From the NCBI RefSeq assembly GCF_009659535.1, contig NZ_VJZZ01000002.1:248001-312000 (forward strand): 64,000 nt of DNA. Direction: 5' to 3'. This stretch comes from Aggregicoccus sp. 17bor-14. GTDB lineage: Bacteria > Myxococcota > Myxococcia > Myxococcales > Myxococcaceae. Positions 10,907-19,081 of this stretch are shown here, piece by piece. The first letter of the stretch is position 1. Each line of letters begins with the position of its first letter. Below the pieces are notes generated by a model. It had not been told where the DNA came from. It made no database searches and saw only the letters and a program-made list of their open reading frames with translations. Made by a program: the position numbers and the translations under genes.

Positions 10907-11598
10907 TCACCCTCGGCCTGCGCGCCCTCCCAGGGCCAGCGCGTGCGCGCGGCCTCGTAGCGCGCGAGCATCTCGGCCGGGTCCTTCATCAGGGCGCGGC
11001 AGCCCGCGGCCCGCAGGTCCGAGGCGCTGAAGCCGCCGCACAGCACGCCGAGCGCCGGCAGCTGCAGCTTCGTGGCCGCGATGGCGTCGTAGGGCGTGTC
11101 GCCCACCACCACCACGCGCTCCTTCTCCGGGCTGCCGGCCTTCTTCCACGCGGCCTCGAAGATGTCCGGCGCGGGCTTGCTCTGCTCGATGTCGTCCTTC
11201 GAGGTCTTCAGGTCCACCAGGTCCTGGATGCCGCACAGCTTCACGTAGAACTCGAGCTCGTCGCCCTTCGCGCTCGAGGCGAGCCCGCGCTTCACCCCGT
11301 CGCGCGCGAGCGCCTCGAACAGCTCGCGCACCTGGGGGAAGGGGCGCAGCTTGGGCATGAAGTCGCGCTTGAACAGCTCGCTGCGGAAGTGCTCCAGCTC
11401 CTTGCCGAACTTGCCCAGCTCCTCCTCGGTGAAGAACACCGGGAGCAGCTGGTCCGCGCCCTTGCCGATCTGGCTGCGCACGTGGGCGAAGGGCACGTCC
11501 TGTCCGTACTCGAGGAAGGCGCGTCGCCACGCCTCGGCGTGCTCGTCCACGGAGTCCACCAGCGTGCCGTCCACATCGAAGATGACCGCAGCGACCAT
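10894..11598 (-). CDS. HAD-superfamily phosphatase (phosphoglycolate-phosphatase-like)
   Basis: The protein has 234 residues from the ATG at 11598. The catalytic motif I DVDGTL is at residues 8-13 ([18 protein letters not shown]), a helical cap follows, motif II is LASSAKGDE, motif III is the Lys in [12 protein letters not shown], and motif IV is [13 protein letters not shown]. This is the standard order of the HAD-IA beta-phosphoglucomutase/phosphoglycolate phosphatase group, which hydrolyses small phosphate esters. The true substrate is not evident. A much longer frame extends upstream, but the catalytic motif at the N-terminus fixes the start. It lies downstream of two lipoprotein genes on the same strand. 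Confidence 0.9.
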   Translation of the reverse strand: MVAAVIFDVDGTLVDSVDEHAEAWRRAFLEYGQDVPFAHVRSQIGKGADQLLPVFFTEEELGKFGKELEHFRSELFKRDFMPKLRPFPQVRELFEALARDGVKRGLASSAKGDELEFYVKLCGIQDLVDLKTSKDDIEQSKPAPDIFEAAWKKAGSPEKERVVVVGDTPYDAIAATKLQLPALGVLCGGFSASDLRAAGCRALMKDPAEMLARYEAARTRWPWEGAQAEGERSR

Positions 11599-11636
11599 GG
11601 GGCCAAGGTCGTCACGCGGCGGCGCGGGGGCAAGCC

Positions 11637-12410
11637 TCAGGGTGATCGCGGCACCAGCCGCTGCGTGCGCGCCTCGTAGCCCGCGGGGGCCTCGAGCACG
11701 AAGAGCCCGGAGGGGAGGGCGGGGCCGAGCGCGATGTCCCGCAGCTCGGTTTGCCCCACCTGTCGCCCGTCCACCCAGCGGGTGAGCCGGCGCGGCACGC
11801 ACAGGTGCAGGGCGGCGTCGCAGGCCTCCGCCTCCACCCGCAGCTCGCCTGCCTGGGTGCGCTTGCCCAGGAAGTCCAGCGAGGGCCAGCGCAGCAGGTA
11901 CTCCACCTGCTCGCCCTGGGGCAGCGCCACGCGCAGGCGCACCGCCTGGGGGGCGAGCCGGTGCACGGCGCGCTCGGCGCTCACGCCCGTGCGCGGCAGG
12001 AGCGGCACCCGGAAGCCCTCCGGAAGGAACGGCGAGAAGACCTCGGTGAGGAAGGCGGTGCGCTCGGGTGGCGGCAGCGCGAGCGTGAAGGTGGTGAGGC
12101 GGCGCTCGGCGTCGCGCTGCTCGTACAGGTGCTCGCCGTCGTACGCGAAGGTGCAGGGACTGCTGCCCCCGAGGCTGCCGCGCATGCGCGCCGGGGCGCG
12201 GTAGGCGAAGCGGAAGGGCAGGGGGGCTTCGCCCTCCTCCTGCACCGTGCCCTCGAAGCGGAAGGTGCGCAGCCGCGCGTCGCGCTCGCCCAGGCCCTGC
12301 TCCACCTGCCGCAGCAGGCGCGCCGCGTCGGCCGCGCTGCCGCTGCCGCCGCGCTCGCAGCCGGGCGCCACGACGAGGATCAGCAGGAGCAGACCGCGAG
12401 CGGGGCCCAC
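11637..12410 (-). CDS. Lipoprotein with LolA/DUF4292-like fold
   Basis: The most likely start is the GTG at 12410, preceded by GGGGAG at a suitable distance. It gives 257 residues with a lipoprotein signal (VGPARGLLLLILVVAPGC). The mature part has a helical start (AARLLRQVEQGLGERDARLRTF) and then alternating beta strands (TVQEEGEAPLPFRFAYRAPARMRG, TFAYDGEHLYEQRDAERR), which resembles LolA/LolB and DUF4292 lipoproteins that hold lipid-like cargo. A Cys pair (EACDAALHLCVP) is seen near residue 200. The start is 18 bases inside the 3' end of the upstream small lipoprotein gene, so translation may be coupled. Assignment to a LolA-like fold rests on pattern only. Confidence 0.72.
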   Translation of the reverse strand: MGPARGLLLLILVVAPGCERGGSGSAADAARLLRQVEQGLGERDARLRTFRFEGTVQEEGEAPLPFRFAYRAPARMRGSLGGSSPCTFAYDGEHLYEQRDAERRLTTFTLALPPPERTAFLTEVFSPFLPEGFRVPLLPRTGVSAERAVHRLAPQAVRLRVALPQGEQVEYLLRWPSLDFLGKRTQAGELRVEAEACDAALHLCVPRRLTRWVDGRQVGQTELRDIALGPALPSGLFVLEAPAGYEARTQRLVPRSP

Positions 12411-12427
12411 GCGCGCGCTCCCCGGCG

Positions 12428-12775
12428 CTACTCGACCGCCACGCCCACGGCGCTCGAGCTGGTGAAGCCGATGATGAAGCCGGTGAGGGCATAGAGGCCG
12501 TGGCGCGGGGTGGTGTGGGCGCTCTTGAGCTCCACCTTCTTCGCGCCCATCGCCTTGGCCTCGGCCACCAGCATCTTGTTCACCACGATGTCCAGGTTGC
12601 TCGGGACCAGGTCCACCATGTGGAAGAGGGCGGTGAGGCCCAGGGCGTTCGCCTGGATGACGGCCTTGGGGGCGCCGCTCTGGGCGGTGAGGTCGTCGGC
12701 CTTCACCGTCGTGACCTCGACACTGGTGCAGGCGCAGAGCGCGAGGAGCGCGAGCGCCGGGAGGACCGTCTTCAT
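12428..12775 (-). CDS. Small lipoprotein
   Basis: The protein has 115 residues with a typical lipoprotein signal (MKTVLPALALLALCAC, lipobox LCAC). The mature part includes a segment with ANALGLTALFHMVDLVPSNLDI, a helix with AEAKAMGAKKVELKSAHTT, and a hydrophobic C-terminal stretch (LYALTGFIIGFTSSSAVGVAV). I do not recognise a family name. The pattern, a lipoprotein with a short conserved core that ends in a glycine-containing hydrophobic tail, is common in bacterial hypothetical lipoproteins. It is the first gene of a leftward group with the LolA-like lipoprotein and the HAD phosphatase. Confidence 0.75.
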   Translation of the reverse strand: MKTVLPALALLALCACTSVEVTTVKADDLTAQSGAPKAVIQANALGLTALFHMVDLVPSNLDIVVNKMLVAEAKAMGAKKVELKSAHTTPRHGLYALTGFIIGFTSSSAVGVAVE

Positions 12776-12842
12776 GGGTGAGCGGGCGTAGCAGACGGCC
12801 GAGCCCAGTCAAGCGCACGGCCCCCTCCCTTCCCGGGGCACG

Positions 12843-12871
12843 TTGAAAAGGCGCGCCGCGCCTGCTACCCC
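12843..12871 (+). promoter_or_regulatory. Candidate sigma-70-type promoter of the site-2 protease gene
   Basis: TTGAAA (12843-12848), a 17-base spacer and TACCCC (12866-12871) precede the ATG at 12886. GGAGG at 12872-12876 serves as the ribosome site, which would then be almost at the transcript start. The -10 box is weak, so this is tentative. Confidence 0.3.
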
Positions 12872-12885
12872 GGAGGCTCACGCTC

Positions 12886-13869
12886 ATGGCGACTGCCCTC
12901 TTCAGGCCGGGTGACCGGCCGCTGCTGAACCTGGCGCTGGTGGTGCTCACGCTGGGCACCACCTTCCTCACCTTCCTCTGGTGGTTCTTCGGCCTGTGGG
13001 GAGGGGAGTGGCTGCAGGCCACCGCGCCGCAGCTGCAGGAGGCGGCCACCTTCGCCCTGTGCACGGTGGCCATCCTCGGGGCGCACGAGATGGGGCACTA
13101 CGTGCTCGCGCGGGTGCACGGGGTGGACAGCTCCCTGCCCTACTTCATCCCGCTGCCCTTCCTGGGCTTCGGCACCATGGGCGCGGTCATCCGGCTGCGC
13201 GCCCCCATCCCCAGCCGCAACGCGCTGGTGGACATCGGGGCGGCGGGGCCGCTCGCGGGCCTGGCGGTGGCGCTGCCGGTGCTCTTCTGGAGCTTCCGCC
13301 ACGCGGTGGTGGTGGACGCGACGCACCTGCCCGTCCACTTCCCCGCGTACGGCTCGCTGCTGCACGTGGGCGCAGAGCTCTTCGCCTTCGTGCGCGACTG
13401 GCTCGCGGGCGTCGCGCCCCCGGCCCACACGCAGGAGGTGACGGTGTTCGGAGACCCCCTGCTGCTGCTCGCCGTGCGCCACCTCGCGCTGGGCGCGCTG
13501 CCCGCGGGCAAGGACGTGGCGATGAGCGCGCCGATGCTCGCCGCGTGGTTCGGCCTGCTGGTGACGCTGCTCAACCTGATGCCGGTGGGGCAGCTGGACG
13601 GCGGCCACGTGGCGTTCGCGGTGCTGGGCCGCCGCGCGCGCGCCGTGGGCAAGGCGGTGGCGCTGCTGCTGCTGGTGCTCACCGTGTTCGTGCAGTGGAC
13701 CTGGGTGGTGTGGCTGCTCGTCGCGGGGCGCTTCGTGGGCTTCGGCCATCCGCAGGTGCTGGTGCCGGAGGAGGCGCTCAGCCCGGGGCGGCGGGTGGTG
13801 AGCGCGCTGTGCCTGCTCGCGCTCGTGGGCTGCGCGATGCCCGTCCCCATCACCACGGTGTTCCGGTGA
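12886..13869 (+). CDS. Site-2 protease-like M50 membrane metalloprotease
   Basis: The protein has 327 residues and at least six hydrophobic segments. The zinc-binding HEMGH (His67, Glu68, His71) is in a membrane segment (VAILGAHEMGHYVLARVHGV). The second metal motif is NLMPVGQLDGGH, where the Asp completes the site. PYFIPLPFLGFGTMGA between them is typical of the group of M50 peptidases that also includes plant EGY-type proteins. These enzymes cut membrane-spanning substrates inside the bilayer, often anti-sigma factors. There is no PDZ domain. The next gene starts inside its stop codon region (GTGA overlap), so the two are probably made together. Confidence 0.92.
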   Translation: MATALFRPGDRPLLNLALVVLTLGTTFLTFLWWFFGLWGGEWLQATAPQLQEAATFALCTVAILGAHEMGHYVLARVHGVDSSLPYFIPLPFLGFGTMGAVIRLRAPIPSRNALVDIGAAGPLAGLAVALPVLFWSFRHAVVVDATHLPVHFPAYGSLLHVGAELFAFVRDWLAGVAPPAHTQEVTVFGDPLLLLAVRHLALGALPAGKDVAMSAPMLAAWFGLLVTLLNLMPVGQLDGGHVAFAVLGRRARAVGKAVALLLLVLTVFVQWTWVVWLLVAGRFVGFGHPQVLVPEEALSPGRRVVSALCLLALVGCAMPVPITTVFR

Positions 13870-14861
13870 AGTACCTGTGCGAGGGCTGCGAGCGGCTCGT
13901 CGCGCCGGCGGGGTTCCGGCTCGAGCCGGGCACGGCGGCGCTGCTGCTCACCTGCGAGCGCTGCGGGGCCGACACCCGCGCCGAAGCGCCCGTGCGCCAG
14001 AGCGCCGCGCCCCCGCCCGCCGCGGACTCGCGGGAGACGCGGGATGCCGCGACGGCCGACGCAGCGGCCCGGAGCGATGCGGCGCGTGACGACTGGACCC
14101 GGAATGACCTGGCCCGGAGCGACGCGGCTCGCAGCGCCGCGACCCGGGCGGAGGCGACCCGGGCCGATGCGGCTCGAGTCGATGCGGCTCGAGCCGATGC
14201 GGCTCGAGCGAATACGGCGTGGGCCGAGGCCGACGCGCCTCGCGACGAGGCTGCTGCGGCGGACCCGCGCGCCGAGCCCGCGCCGGCCGAGCACCGCGCG
14301 CCCCCGGCGCTTCGGGTGGTGTCGCTGCGCCCCTCGGGCGAGACGGTGCGCCAGGCGGCCGCGCTCGCGCGCTCGGAGGACCCCTTCGCGCCGCCGCCCG
14401 GCCACTGCCCCAAGTGCCTGGCGCGCCGGCGCGAGGGCTCCGAGGTGTGCGCGGCGTGCGGCCTCGCGTACGCGAACTTCCGCCCCGAGGAGCACCGCCC
14501 GAGCGGGCCGCTGGGCGAGGCCTGGGTGGAGCTGCTCGCCCACTGGGACGAGGAGGCGCGCCACGAGCGCTTCGTGCAGCTCGCGCTCGCCCGCGGGGAG
14601 CTGGCGGGGGCGGGGAAGCTGTACCGGCTGAGGCTCGTGCAGGCCCCGCAGGACCTCTTCGCCCAGCGGGGGCGGGACGAGGTGCTGCGGCTCGCCAGCA
14701 TCTCCTCCGGCCCCGCACAGCTCGCGCGGGAGGAGGGGGCGGCTGAGGGCCGCTCGCGCTCGCGCCTCGTGGTGCAGGTGCTGATCATGCTGGTGCTGCT
14801 GGTGCTCGCGGTGATGTTCGTGGGGCAGCTGAAGGACCTGCTCTCCGGCCCCTCGCACTGA
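13866..14861 (+). CDS. Zinc-ribbon membrane protein with RxDAA pentapeptide repeats
   Basis: The start is the GTG at 13866, which overlaps the stop of the protease gene by four bases; the product has 331 residues. The N-terminus has two CxxC knuckles (LCEGCERL, TCERCGAD), then a low-complexity stretch with ten consecutive RxDAA-type pentapeptides (residues 69-118), a second pair of knuckles (HCPKCLAR, VCAACGLAY), a helical region and a C-terminal membrane span (LVVQVLIMLVLLVLAVMFV). It is therefore a tail-anchored cytoplasmic protein with two metal-binding modules. The function is unknown. Coupling to an intramembrane protease suggests an adaptor or a substrate; this is inference. Confidence 0.8.
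   Translation: MKYLCEGCERLVAPAGFRLEPGTAALLLTCERCGADTRAEAPVRQSAAPPPAADSRETRDAATADAAARSDAARDDWTRNDLARSDAARSAATRAEATRADAARVDAARADAARANTAWAEADAPRDEAAAADPRAEPAPAEHRAPPALRVVSLRPSGETVRQAAALARSEDPFAPPPGHCPKCLARRREGSEVCAACGLAYANFRPEEHRPSGPLGEAWVELLAHWDEEARHERFVQLALARGELAGAGKLYRLRLVQAPQDLFAQRGRDEVLRLASISSGPAQLAREEGAAEGRSRSRLVVQVLIMLVLLVLAVMFVGQLKDLLSGPSH
14070..14219 (+). repeat. 15-bp tandem repeat coding for RxDAA pentapeptides
   Basis: Ten consecutive 15-base units keep Arg in the first position and mostly Asp-Ala-Ala at the end: RSDAA, RDDWT, RNDLA, RSDAA, RSAAT, RAEAT, RADAA, RVDAA, RADAA, RANTA. Units seven to nine are nearly identical in DNA (GATGCGGCTCGAG core), so this part is young and may vary in copy number between strains. 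Confidence 0.7.
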
Positions 14862-14942
14862 GGGCAGACGGGCAGGCGCGCCGCGCGAGGGCGAGAGAGG
14901 CGGGCAGGCAGGGCGCGCGGGCGTTACACTGCGGGGCCCGCC

Positions 14943-16910
14943 GTGCGCTCTCCCCACTCCGCCACCTCCCTCTCCGTCGACCTGCTGCTGGGCCCCGGCG
15001 GCGCGCTGCAGTCCGCGCTGCCCGCGTACGAGCACCGGCCCGAGCAGCTGCAGATGGCGCGCGCCGTGGAGCGCGCCTTCGGCGAGCAGAGCTACCTGCT
15101 GGCCGAGGCCGGCACCGGCACGGGCAAGACGCTCGCGTACCTGGTGCCCGCGCTGCTCAGCGGTCGGCGCGTCGTGGTGAGCACCGCGACGAAGACCCTG
15201 CAGGATCAGATCTTCTTCAAGGACCTGCCGCTGCTGCGCGAGCGCATGGGGCTGCAGTTCGAGGCGGCCTACCTCAAGGGCCGCAGCAACTACCTCTGCC
15301 TGCACCGCTACGACGCCTTCGCGAAGGACCCGCAGTTCGTCAGCCGCGAGGAGGCGCGCGCCTGGCCGCTGCTGCAGGCCTGGGCGGGCCGCACCGAGAC
15401 GGGGGACCGCGGCGAGCTGGAGCTGCCGGAGAACTTCGCCGCCTGGTCGCGGCTGTCCACGACGTCGGAGACCTGCCTCGGCACGCAGTGCCCCGCGTAC
15501 GAGACCTGCTTCGTCACGCGCACGCGCCGCCAGGCGGAGAACGCGGACCTGCTGGTGGTGAACCACCACCTCTTCTTCGCGGACCTCGCGCTGCGCAGCA
15601 CCGGCGCGCGCGAGGCGGGCGTGCTGCCCCCCTACGACGCAGTCATCTTCGACGAGGCGCACGCGCTCGAGGACGCGGCGAGCGGCCACTTCGGCTGCAG
15701 CGTCTCCAGCTTCCGGCTGGAGGAGCTAGCGCGCGACGCGCAGGCGGCGCTGCCGCAGACGGACGCGCGCAGCGGGATGCTCGCGGCGCTCGCGCTGCGG
15801 GTGCGCGCGCAGGCGGATGCGCTCTTCGCGCAGGCGCCCGCGGCGCTCGGGCTCACGGGCAGCGAGGGCTCGGTGGCCCTGGTGCCCGAGCGCATGGCGC
15901 GGCTCTCCGGGGCCATCGAGCGGGTGAAGGAGGGGCTCGCGGCGCTGGGCAGCTTCACGGCGGCCGAGGAGGAGGCGCAGCTCTCGGCCCTCACGCGCCG
16001 CAGCGCGGAGCTGGTGGCGGAGCTCTCCTTCCTGGGTGAGGTCGGCAGCGCGGACCACGTGTACTGGGCCGAGGCGCGCGGGCGCGGCATCTTCCTGCGC
16101 GCGAGCCCCATCGACATCGCGCGCGAGCTGCAGACACGCCTTTACGGCGCCACGGACACGGTGGTGTTCACCTCCGCCACGCTCGCGGCCGAGGGGCGCT
16201 TCGACTTCTTCGCGCGCCGCATGGGGCTCTACGACGAGGACGGCGCGCCGGTGACGAGCGTGCGCCAGGTGCAGGTGCCCAGCCCCTTCGACTACACGGA
16301 GCAGGCGGCGCTCTACCTGCCCACGCACCTGCCGGACCCCAGCGCGCCCGGGTTCATCGAGGCGGCGGCCGAGGAGATCATCCGCCTCTGCGAGGTGACG
16401 GGGGGCAGGGCCTTCGTGCTCTTCACCAGCCTGCGCAACATGCAGCGCGCGCACGCGCTCGCGCTGCACCGGCTGCCCTATCAGGTCCTCCTGCAGGGCG
16501 AGCGCCCGAAGCAGCAGCTGCTCGAGGCCTTCCGCCAGGAGCCCAGCGTGCTCTTCGCCGCGCACTCCTTCTGGGAGGGCGTGGACGTGCCGGGGGATGC
16601 GCTGAGCCTCGTCATCATCGACCGGCTGCCCTTCGCCTCGCCCGGAGACCCGCTCGTGGCGGCGCGCATCCGGCAGCTGGAGGGACGCGGCGAGGAGCCC
16701 TTCGGCAGCTACCAGCTCCCGGAGGCGGCGCTCACGCTGCGCCAGGGCTTCGGGCGGCTCATCCGCACGCGCTCCGACCGGGGCGTGGTGGCGCTGCTGG
16801 ACCGGCGCATCCTCACCAAGAGCTACGGGCGCGCCTTCCTCGCGAGCCTGCCGCCCGCGCACCGGGTGCAGGGCCTCGAGGAGCTCGAGGACTGGTTCCA
16901 CCAGCGCTGA
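14943..16910 (+). CDS. dinG: DinG/XPD-family ATP-dependent DNA helicase
   Basis: The protein has 655 residues from the GTG at 14943. The Walker A motif is AEAGTGTGKT (54-63) and Walker B is the DEAH box (237-240). Four cysteines between them (119, 178, 183, 189, in YLCLHRY and ETCLGTQC, YETC) match the iron-sulfur cluster of XPD/DinG helicases. VVNHHLFFADL and the late motifs ATKTLQDQI, SATLAAEGRFDFF, HSFWEGVDVPG and QGFGRLIRTRSDRG complete the superfamily 2 set. It unwinds DNA 5' to 3', including D-loops, R-loops and forks. Only the helicase part is present; there is no exonuclease domain. A TACACT hexamer ends 12 bases before the start and no Shine-Dalgarno sequence is seen. Confidence 0.94.
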   Translation: MRSPHSATSLSVDLLLGPGGALQSALPAYEHRPEQLQMARAVERAFGEQSYLLAEAGTGTGKTLAYLVPALLSGRRVVVSTATKTLQDQIFFKDLPLLRERMGLQFEAAYLKGRSNYLCLHRYDAFAKDPQFVSREEARAWPLLQAWAGRTETGDRGELELPENFAAWSRLSTTSETCLGTQCPAYETCFVTRTRRQAENADLLVVNHHLFFADLALRSTGAREAGVLPPYDAVIFDEAHALEDAASGHFGCSVSSFRLEELARDAQAALPQTDARSGMLAALALRVRAQADALFAQAPAALGLTGSEGSVALVPERMARLSGAIERVKEGLAALGSFTAAEEEAQLSALTRRSAELVAELSFLGEVGSADHVYWAEARGRGIFLRASPIDIARELQTRLYGATDTVVFTSATLAAEGRFDFFARRMGLYDEDGAPVTSVRQVQVPSPFDYTEQAALYLPTHLPDPSAPGFIEAAAEEIIRLCEVTGGRAFVLFTSLRNMQRAHALALHRLPYQVLLQGERPKQQLLEAFRQEPSVLFAAHSFWEGVDVPGDALSLVIIDRLPFASPGDPLVAARIRQLEGRGEEPFGSYQLPEAALTLRQGFGRLIRTRSDRGVVALLDRRILTKSYGRAFLASLPPAHRVQGLEELEDWFHQR

Positions 16911-16919
16911 GGCGGACGT

Positions 16920-17942
16920 TCATCCGACCCGCGCTCGCTCCACCATGAAGCGCACCGCGTCGTTCATGTGCTCCGGGAGGAGCCGCGTGCCGGGGTGGGC
17001 ACGGGCCCAGACGCGGAACACCTCGTCGGCGAAGCCCTGGCCCACGGAGCGCACGCCCCGGAAGTCGAGCACCACCTCCTCGAACTTCTCCATTCCGTGG
17101 AGCAGGCGCTTCGCCTCCGAGCGGGAGACGAAGTCCACGCCCACCTCGAAGAGCTTGATGAAGGCGCGCGAGCGCATGAACGCAAAGTCTTCGTTGCTGT
17201 AGGCATCGAAGACGGCCTTGAGCTCGCGCGAGGTGTCCGTGGCGAGCTCCGCGCGCACGCGAGTGCCCTGGCGCGCAGGCTGCAGCTCTCCGAGCCCCAC
17301 GTCCCCGCGCACGTTGTCGGTCCACCAGCGCAGCGCGCCGCTCTCGACGAGCAGCACGTCCACCGCCTTCGACGAGAAGAACAGGCCCTGCCCGGTGTGG
17401 GCCTCGGGCGCCGTGGTGACCTTGCCCTTGGAGAGCTCCTGCAGCGCCTCGAAGTGGTCGCGCAGGTGCAGCAGCCGGCGCGCGTGCTCGAAGATGCCCT
17501 CGCCCGCGTCCACGACCTCGAATGCCACGCGCTGCGGCTCCTGCTCGAGCAGGACCTCCACCTCGGCCGCACCCGAGTGGTCGATGGCGTTGTTGAGCAG
17601 CTCGGTGAAGGCAAAGTGGAGGATGTCCATGGCGCGCTGGGGAAGCTGGCCGAGCCACGGCGCGCGCCGCTCGAGGTCCTTCCACACCTGGTCTTCCTGG
17701 AGACCCGCAGTGAGCAGCGTCAGCTGCAGCCCGGAGGGCCGCGCGCGCCGGTAGTGGGTGCCGCGTCCTGCGCCCTCCCGCGTCAGGAGCCCTTCCGAAG
17801 CCAGCGCGCTCAGGTGGGCATGTGCGGCTTGTCGGGAGATGCCAGCTCGGCTTCCCACCTCGCCGCTGGTGACCCGGGCCTGCTGTGCCAGGAGCGCATC
17901 CACCGTCTGCTTGACGATTTCCCTGACGTTCGGCCGCCTCAT
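16920..17942 (-). CDS. HTH-ATPase-DUF4325 (STAS-like) regulatory protein
   Basis: The protein has 340 residues in three parts. The N-terminus (about 1-70) is a winged helix-turn-helix (VTSGEVGSRAGISRQAAHAHLSALASEGLLTREG cut into shorter motifs; key residues SRQAAHAHL). The middle (about 90-225) is a GHKL ATPase of the RsbW/HATPase_c type with the N box FTELLNNAIDHSG and DAGEGIF. The C-terminus (about 240-330) has KRLLHGMEKFEEVVLDFRGV and SVGQGFADEVFRVWAR, matching DUF4325, a STAS-like domain. Such fusions combine an anti-sigma-type kinase and an antagonist-like domain with a DNA reader. It is convergent with dinG. Four identical 9-base sites lie at its start, so it probably controls itself. 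The name and target are unknown. Confidence 0.86.
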   Translation of the reverse strand: MRRPNVREIVKQTVDALLAQQARVTSGEVGSRAGISRQAAHAHLSALASEGLLTREGAGRGTHYRRARPSGLQLTLLTAGLQEDQVWKDLERRAPWLGQLPQRAMDILHFAFTELLNNAIDHSGAAEVEVLLEQEPQRVAFEVVDAGEGIFEHARRLLHLRDHFEALQELSKGKVTTAPEAHTGQGLFFSSKAVDVLLVESGALRWWTDNVRGDVGLGELQPARQGTRVRAELATDTSRELKAVFDAYSNEDFAFMRSRAFIKLFEVGVDFVSRSEAKRLLHGMEKFEEVVLDFRGVRSVGQGFADEVFRVWARAHPGTRLLPEHMNDAVRFMVERARVG

Positions 17943-18013
17943 GGACGAATCGTCAAGTAACCGGGGCTAATCGTCAATGAAGCAGGCGTGCGCAGCGCCC
18001 TGGATTGACGATT
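17911..18013 (-). promoter_or_regulatory. Four-site operator candidate AATCGTCAA of the HTH-ATPase-DUF4325 gene
   Basis: Four exact copies of the 9-mer are seen: TTGACGATT at 17911-17919, AATCGTCAA at 17948-17956 and 17969-17977, and TTGACGATT at 18005-18013. The first lies in codons 9-11 of the gene, the next two in the 30 bases before its ATG (17942), and the fourth about 65 bases upstream. The middle two are direct repeats 21 bases apart, two helical turns; the outer two are inverted relative to them at 37 and 36 bases. In the direction of the gene the middle sites read TTGACG, like a -35 box. Autoregulation by the winged-helix domain is the natural reading, but it is inference. Confidence 0.6.
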
Positions 18014-18077
18014 CGGAGTGAATCGCCAGCCTGAACTCCAGATGCGTCGGGCGCGAGCGCCGTCTCCGGCGGCCCGC

Positions 18078-19007
18078 TCAGTGCAGCTTCGCGCCGCCGC
18101 CCTCGGCCTGCGTGCGCGCGAGCCCGCGCGCCTCGCGCAGCCGCTGGGCGAGCGCGCGCGGCACGTACTCGCGCGAGGCCTCGATGCGGCTCGCCACCTG
18201 CGCCGCGCGCACGCCGTCGCCGTGCGCAAGCAGCCGCTGCAGCAGCCGCTCCTGGTTGAGCCAGTTGGCGGGGAAAGGCAGGCCGAGCTGCGCGCCGCGC
18301 GCCTGGGCCTCGGCCCACAGCCGCGCCACGCGCTCGCGGTCGCCCGCGGCGAGCGCGTCCTCCACGAGCAGGCTCGCGGCCCAGTCGGCGCGCAGGCGCC
18401 CGGGGCGCAGGGGGGCGCTGCGCCAGTCCGCCTGCAGGGCCTCCTCGAGGAGCGGGCGCGCCCGGTCGCGCTCGCCCGCCAGGTGCAGCGCCACGCCGGC
18501 GTCCGCCCGGTGCAGCGGGGCGTGGGCGGGGTCGCGCTCGGCGGCGGCGAGGAAGAGGGCGGAGGCCTGCAGGGGACGCCCGGGGCGCAGGCGCTCGGCG
18601 GCGTCCACCACCTGCTCGAGCGGCGCGCTGCGGGCAGCCTCGGGGGTGAGCGCCTCGGCGCGCAGCTCCGCGGCCGTCTCGGCGGCGAGCGCGCGCTCCA
18701 CCTCCTCGCGCAGCGGGGCCACCTCGTCCATCGGCAGGCCGCCTTCCGCCGCGCGCTCCAGCAGCGCGAGCGCCTCCTGGGAGGCGGGCACCAGCTCCTC
18801 CTGCATCACGGTGAGCGCGTCCTGGAAGCGCAGGAAGGCCATCAGCGCGAGCAGGCGCGGGGGCACGGCGCCCCCGGGCCCCTCCGGCAGGTGGTCGCGC
18901 AAGAGCAGCAGCGCGGTGGCCCAGTCCTCGCGCTCGAGCGCGCGCGCGAGCGCCACGTCGTGGTCGTCCGGCAGACCCCAGGGGGGAGCGAAGAGGTGCG
19001 AAGTCAT
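18078..19007 (-). CDS. TPR-like alpha-helical protein of unknown function
   Basis: The protein has 309 residues starting MTSHLFAPPWGLPDDHDVAL, with no signal peptide or membrane span. It is built of paired helices, many with TPR-like spacing: ALEREDWATALLLLRDHL, SALFLAAAERDPAHAPLHRA, GVALHLAGERDRARPLLEEAL and DALAAGDRERVARLWAEAQA. This suggests a cytoplasmic scaffold or adaptor. I recognise no named family. The start has a weak ribosome site. The gene is on the same strand as the GNAT to its right and the HTH-ATPase gene to its left, with 74 bases to the GNAT stop. Confidence 0.75.
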   Translation of the reverse strand: MTSHLFAPPWGLPDDHDVALARALEREDWATALLLLRDHLPEGPGGAVPPRLLALMAFLRFQDALTVMQEELVPASQEALALLERAAEGGLPMDEVAPLREEVERALAAETAAELRAEALTPEAARSAPLEQVVDAAERLRPGRPLQASALFLAAAERDPAHAPLHRADAGVALHLAGERDRARPLLEEALQADWRSAPLRPGRLRADWAASLLVEDALAAGDRERVARLWAEAQARGAQLGLPFPANWLNQERLLQRLLAHGDGVRAAQVASRIEASREYVPRALAQRLREARGLARTQAEGGGAKLH

Positions 19008-19081
19008 GAGGCCCTGGAAAGTGAAGCGGGAGGGTGCGGTGCACCCTCCCGCAGGGGAGACGCGAGCTGCGTGCGCGCGCG

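Noticed and set aside
14070-14219. CRISPR-like array
   Set aside because: The units are 15 bases, contiguous without spacers, in frame and coding for pentapeptides.
13140-15689. 849-codon open frame on the minus strand over the S2P, zinc-ribbon and dinG genes
   Set aside because: It has no motif and covers three genes supported on the plus strand.
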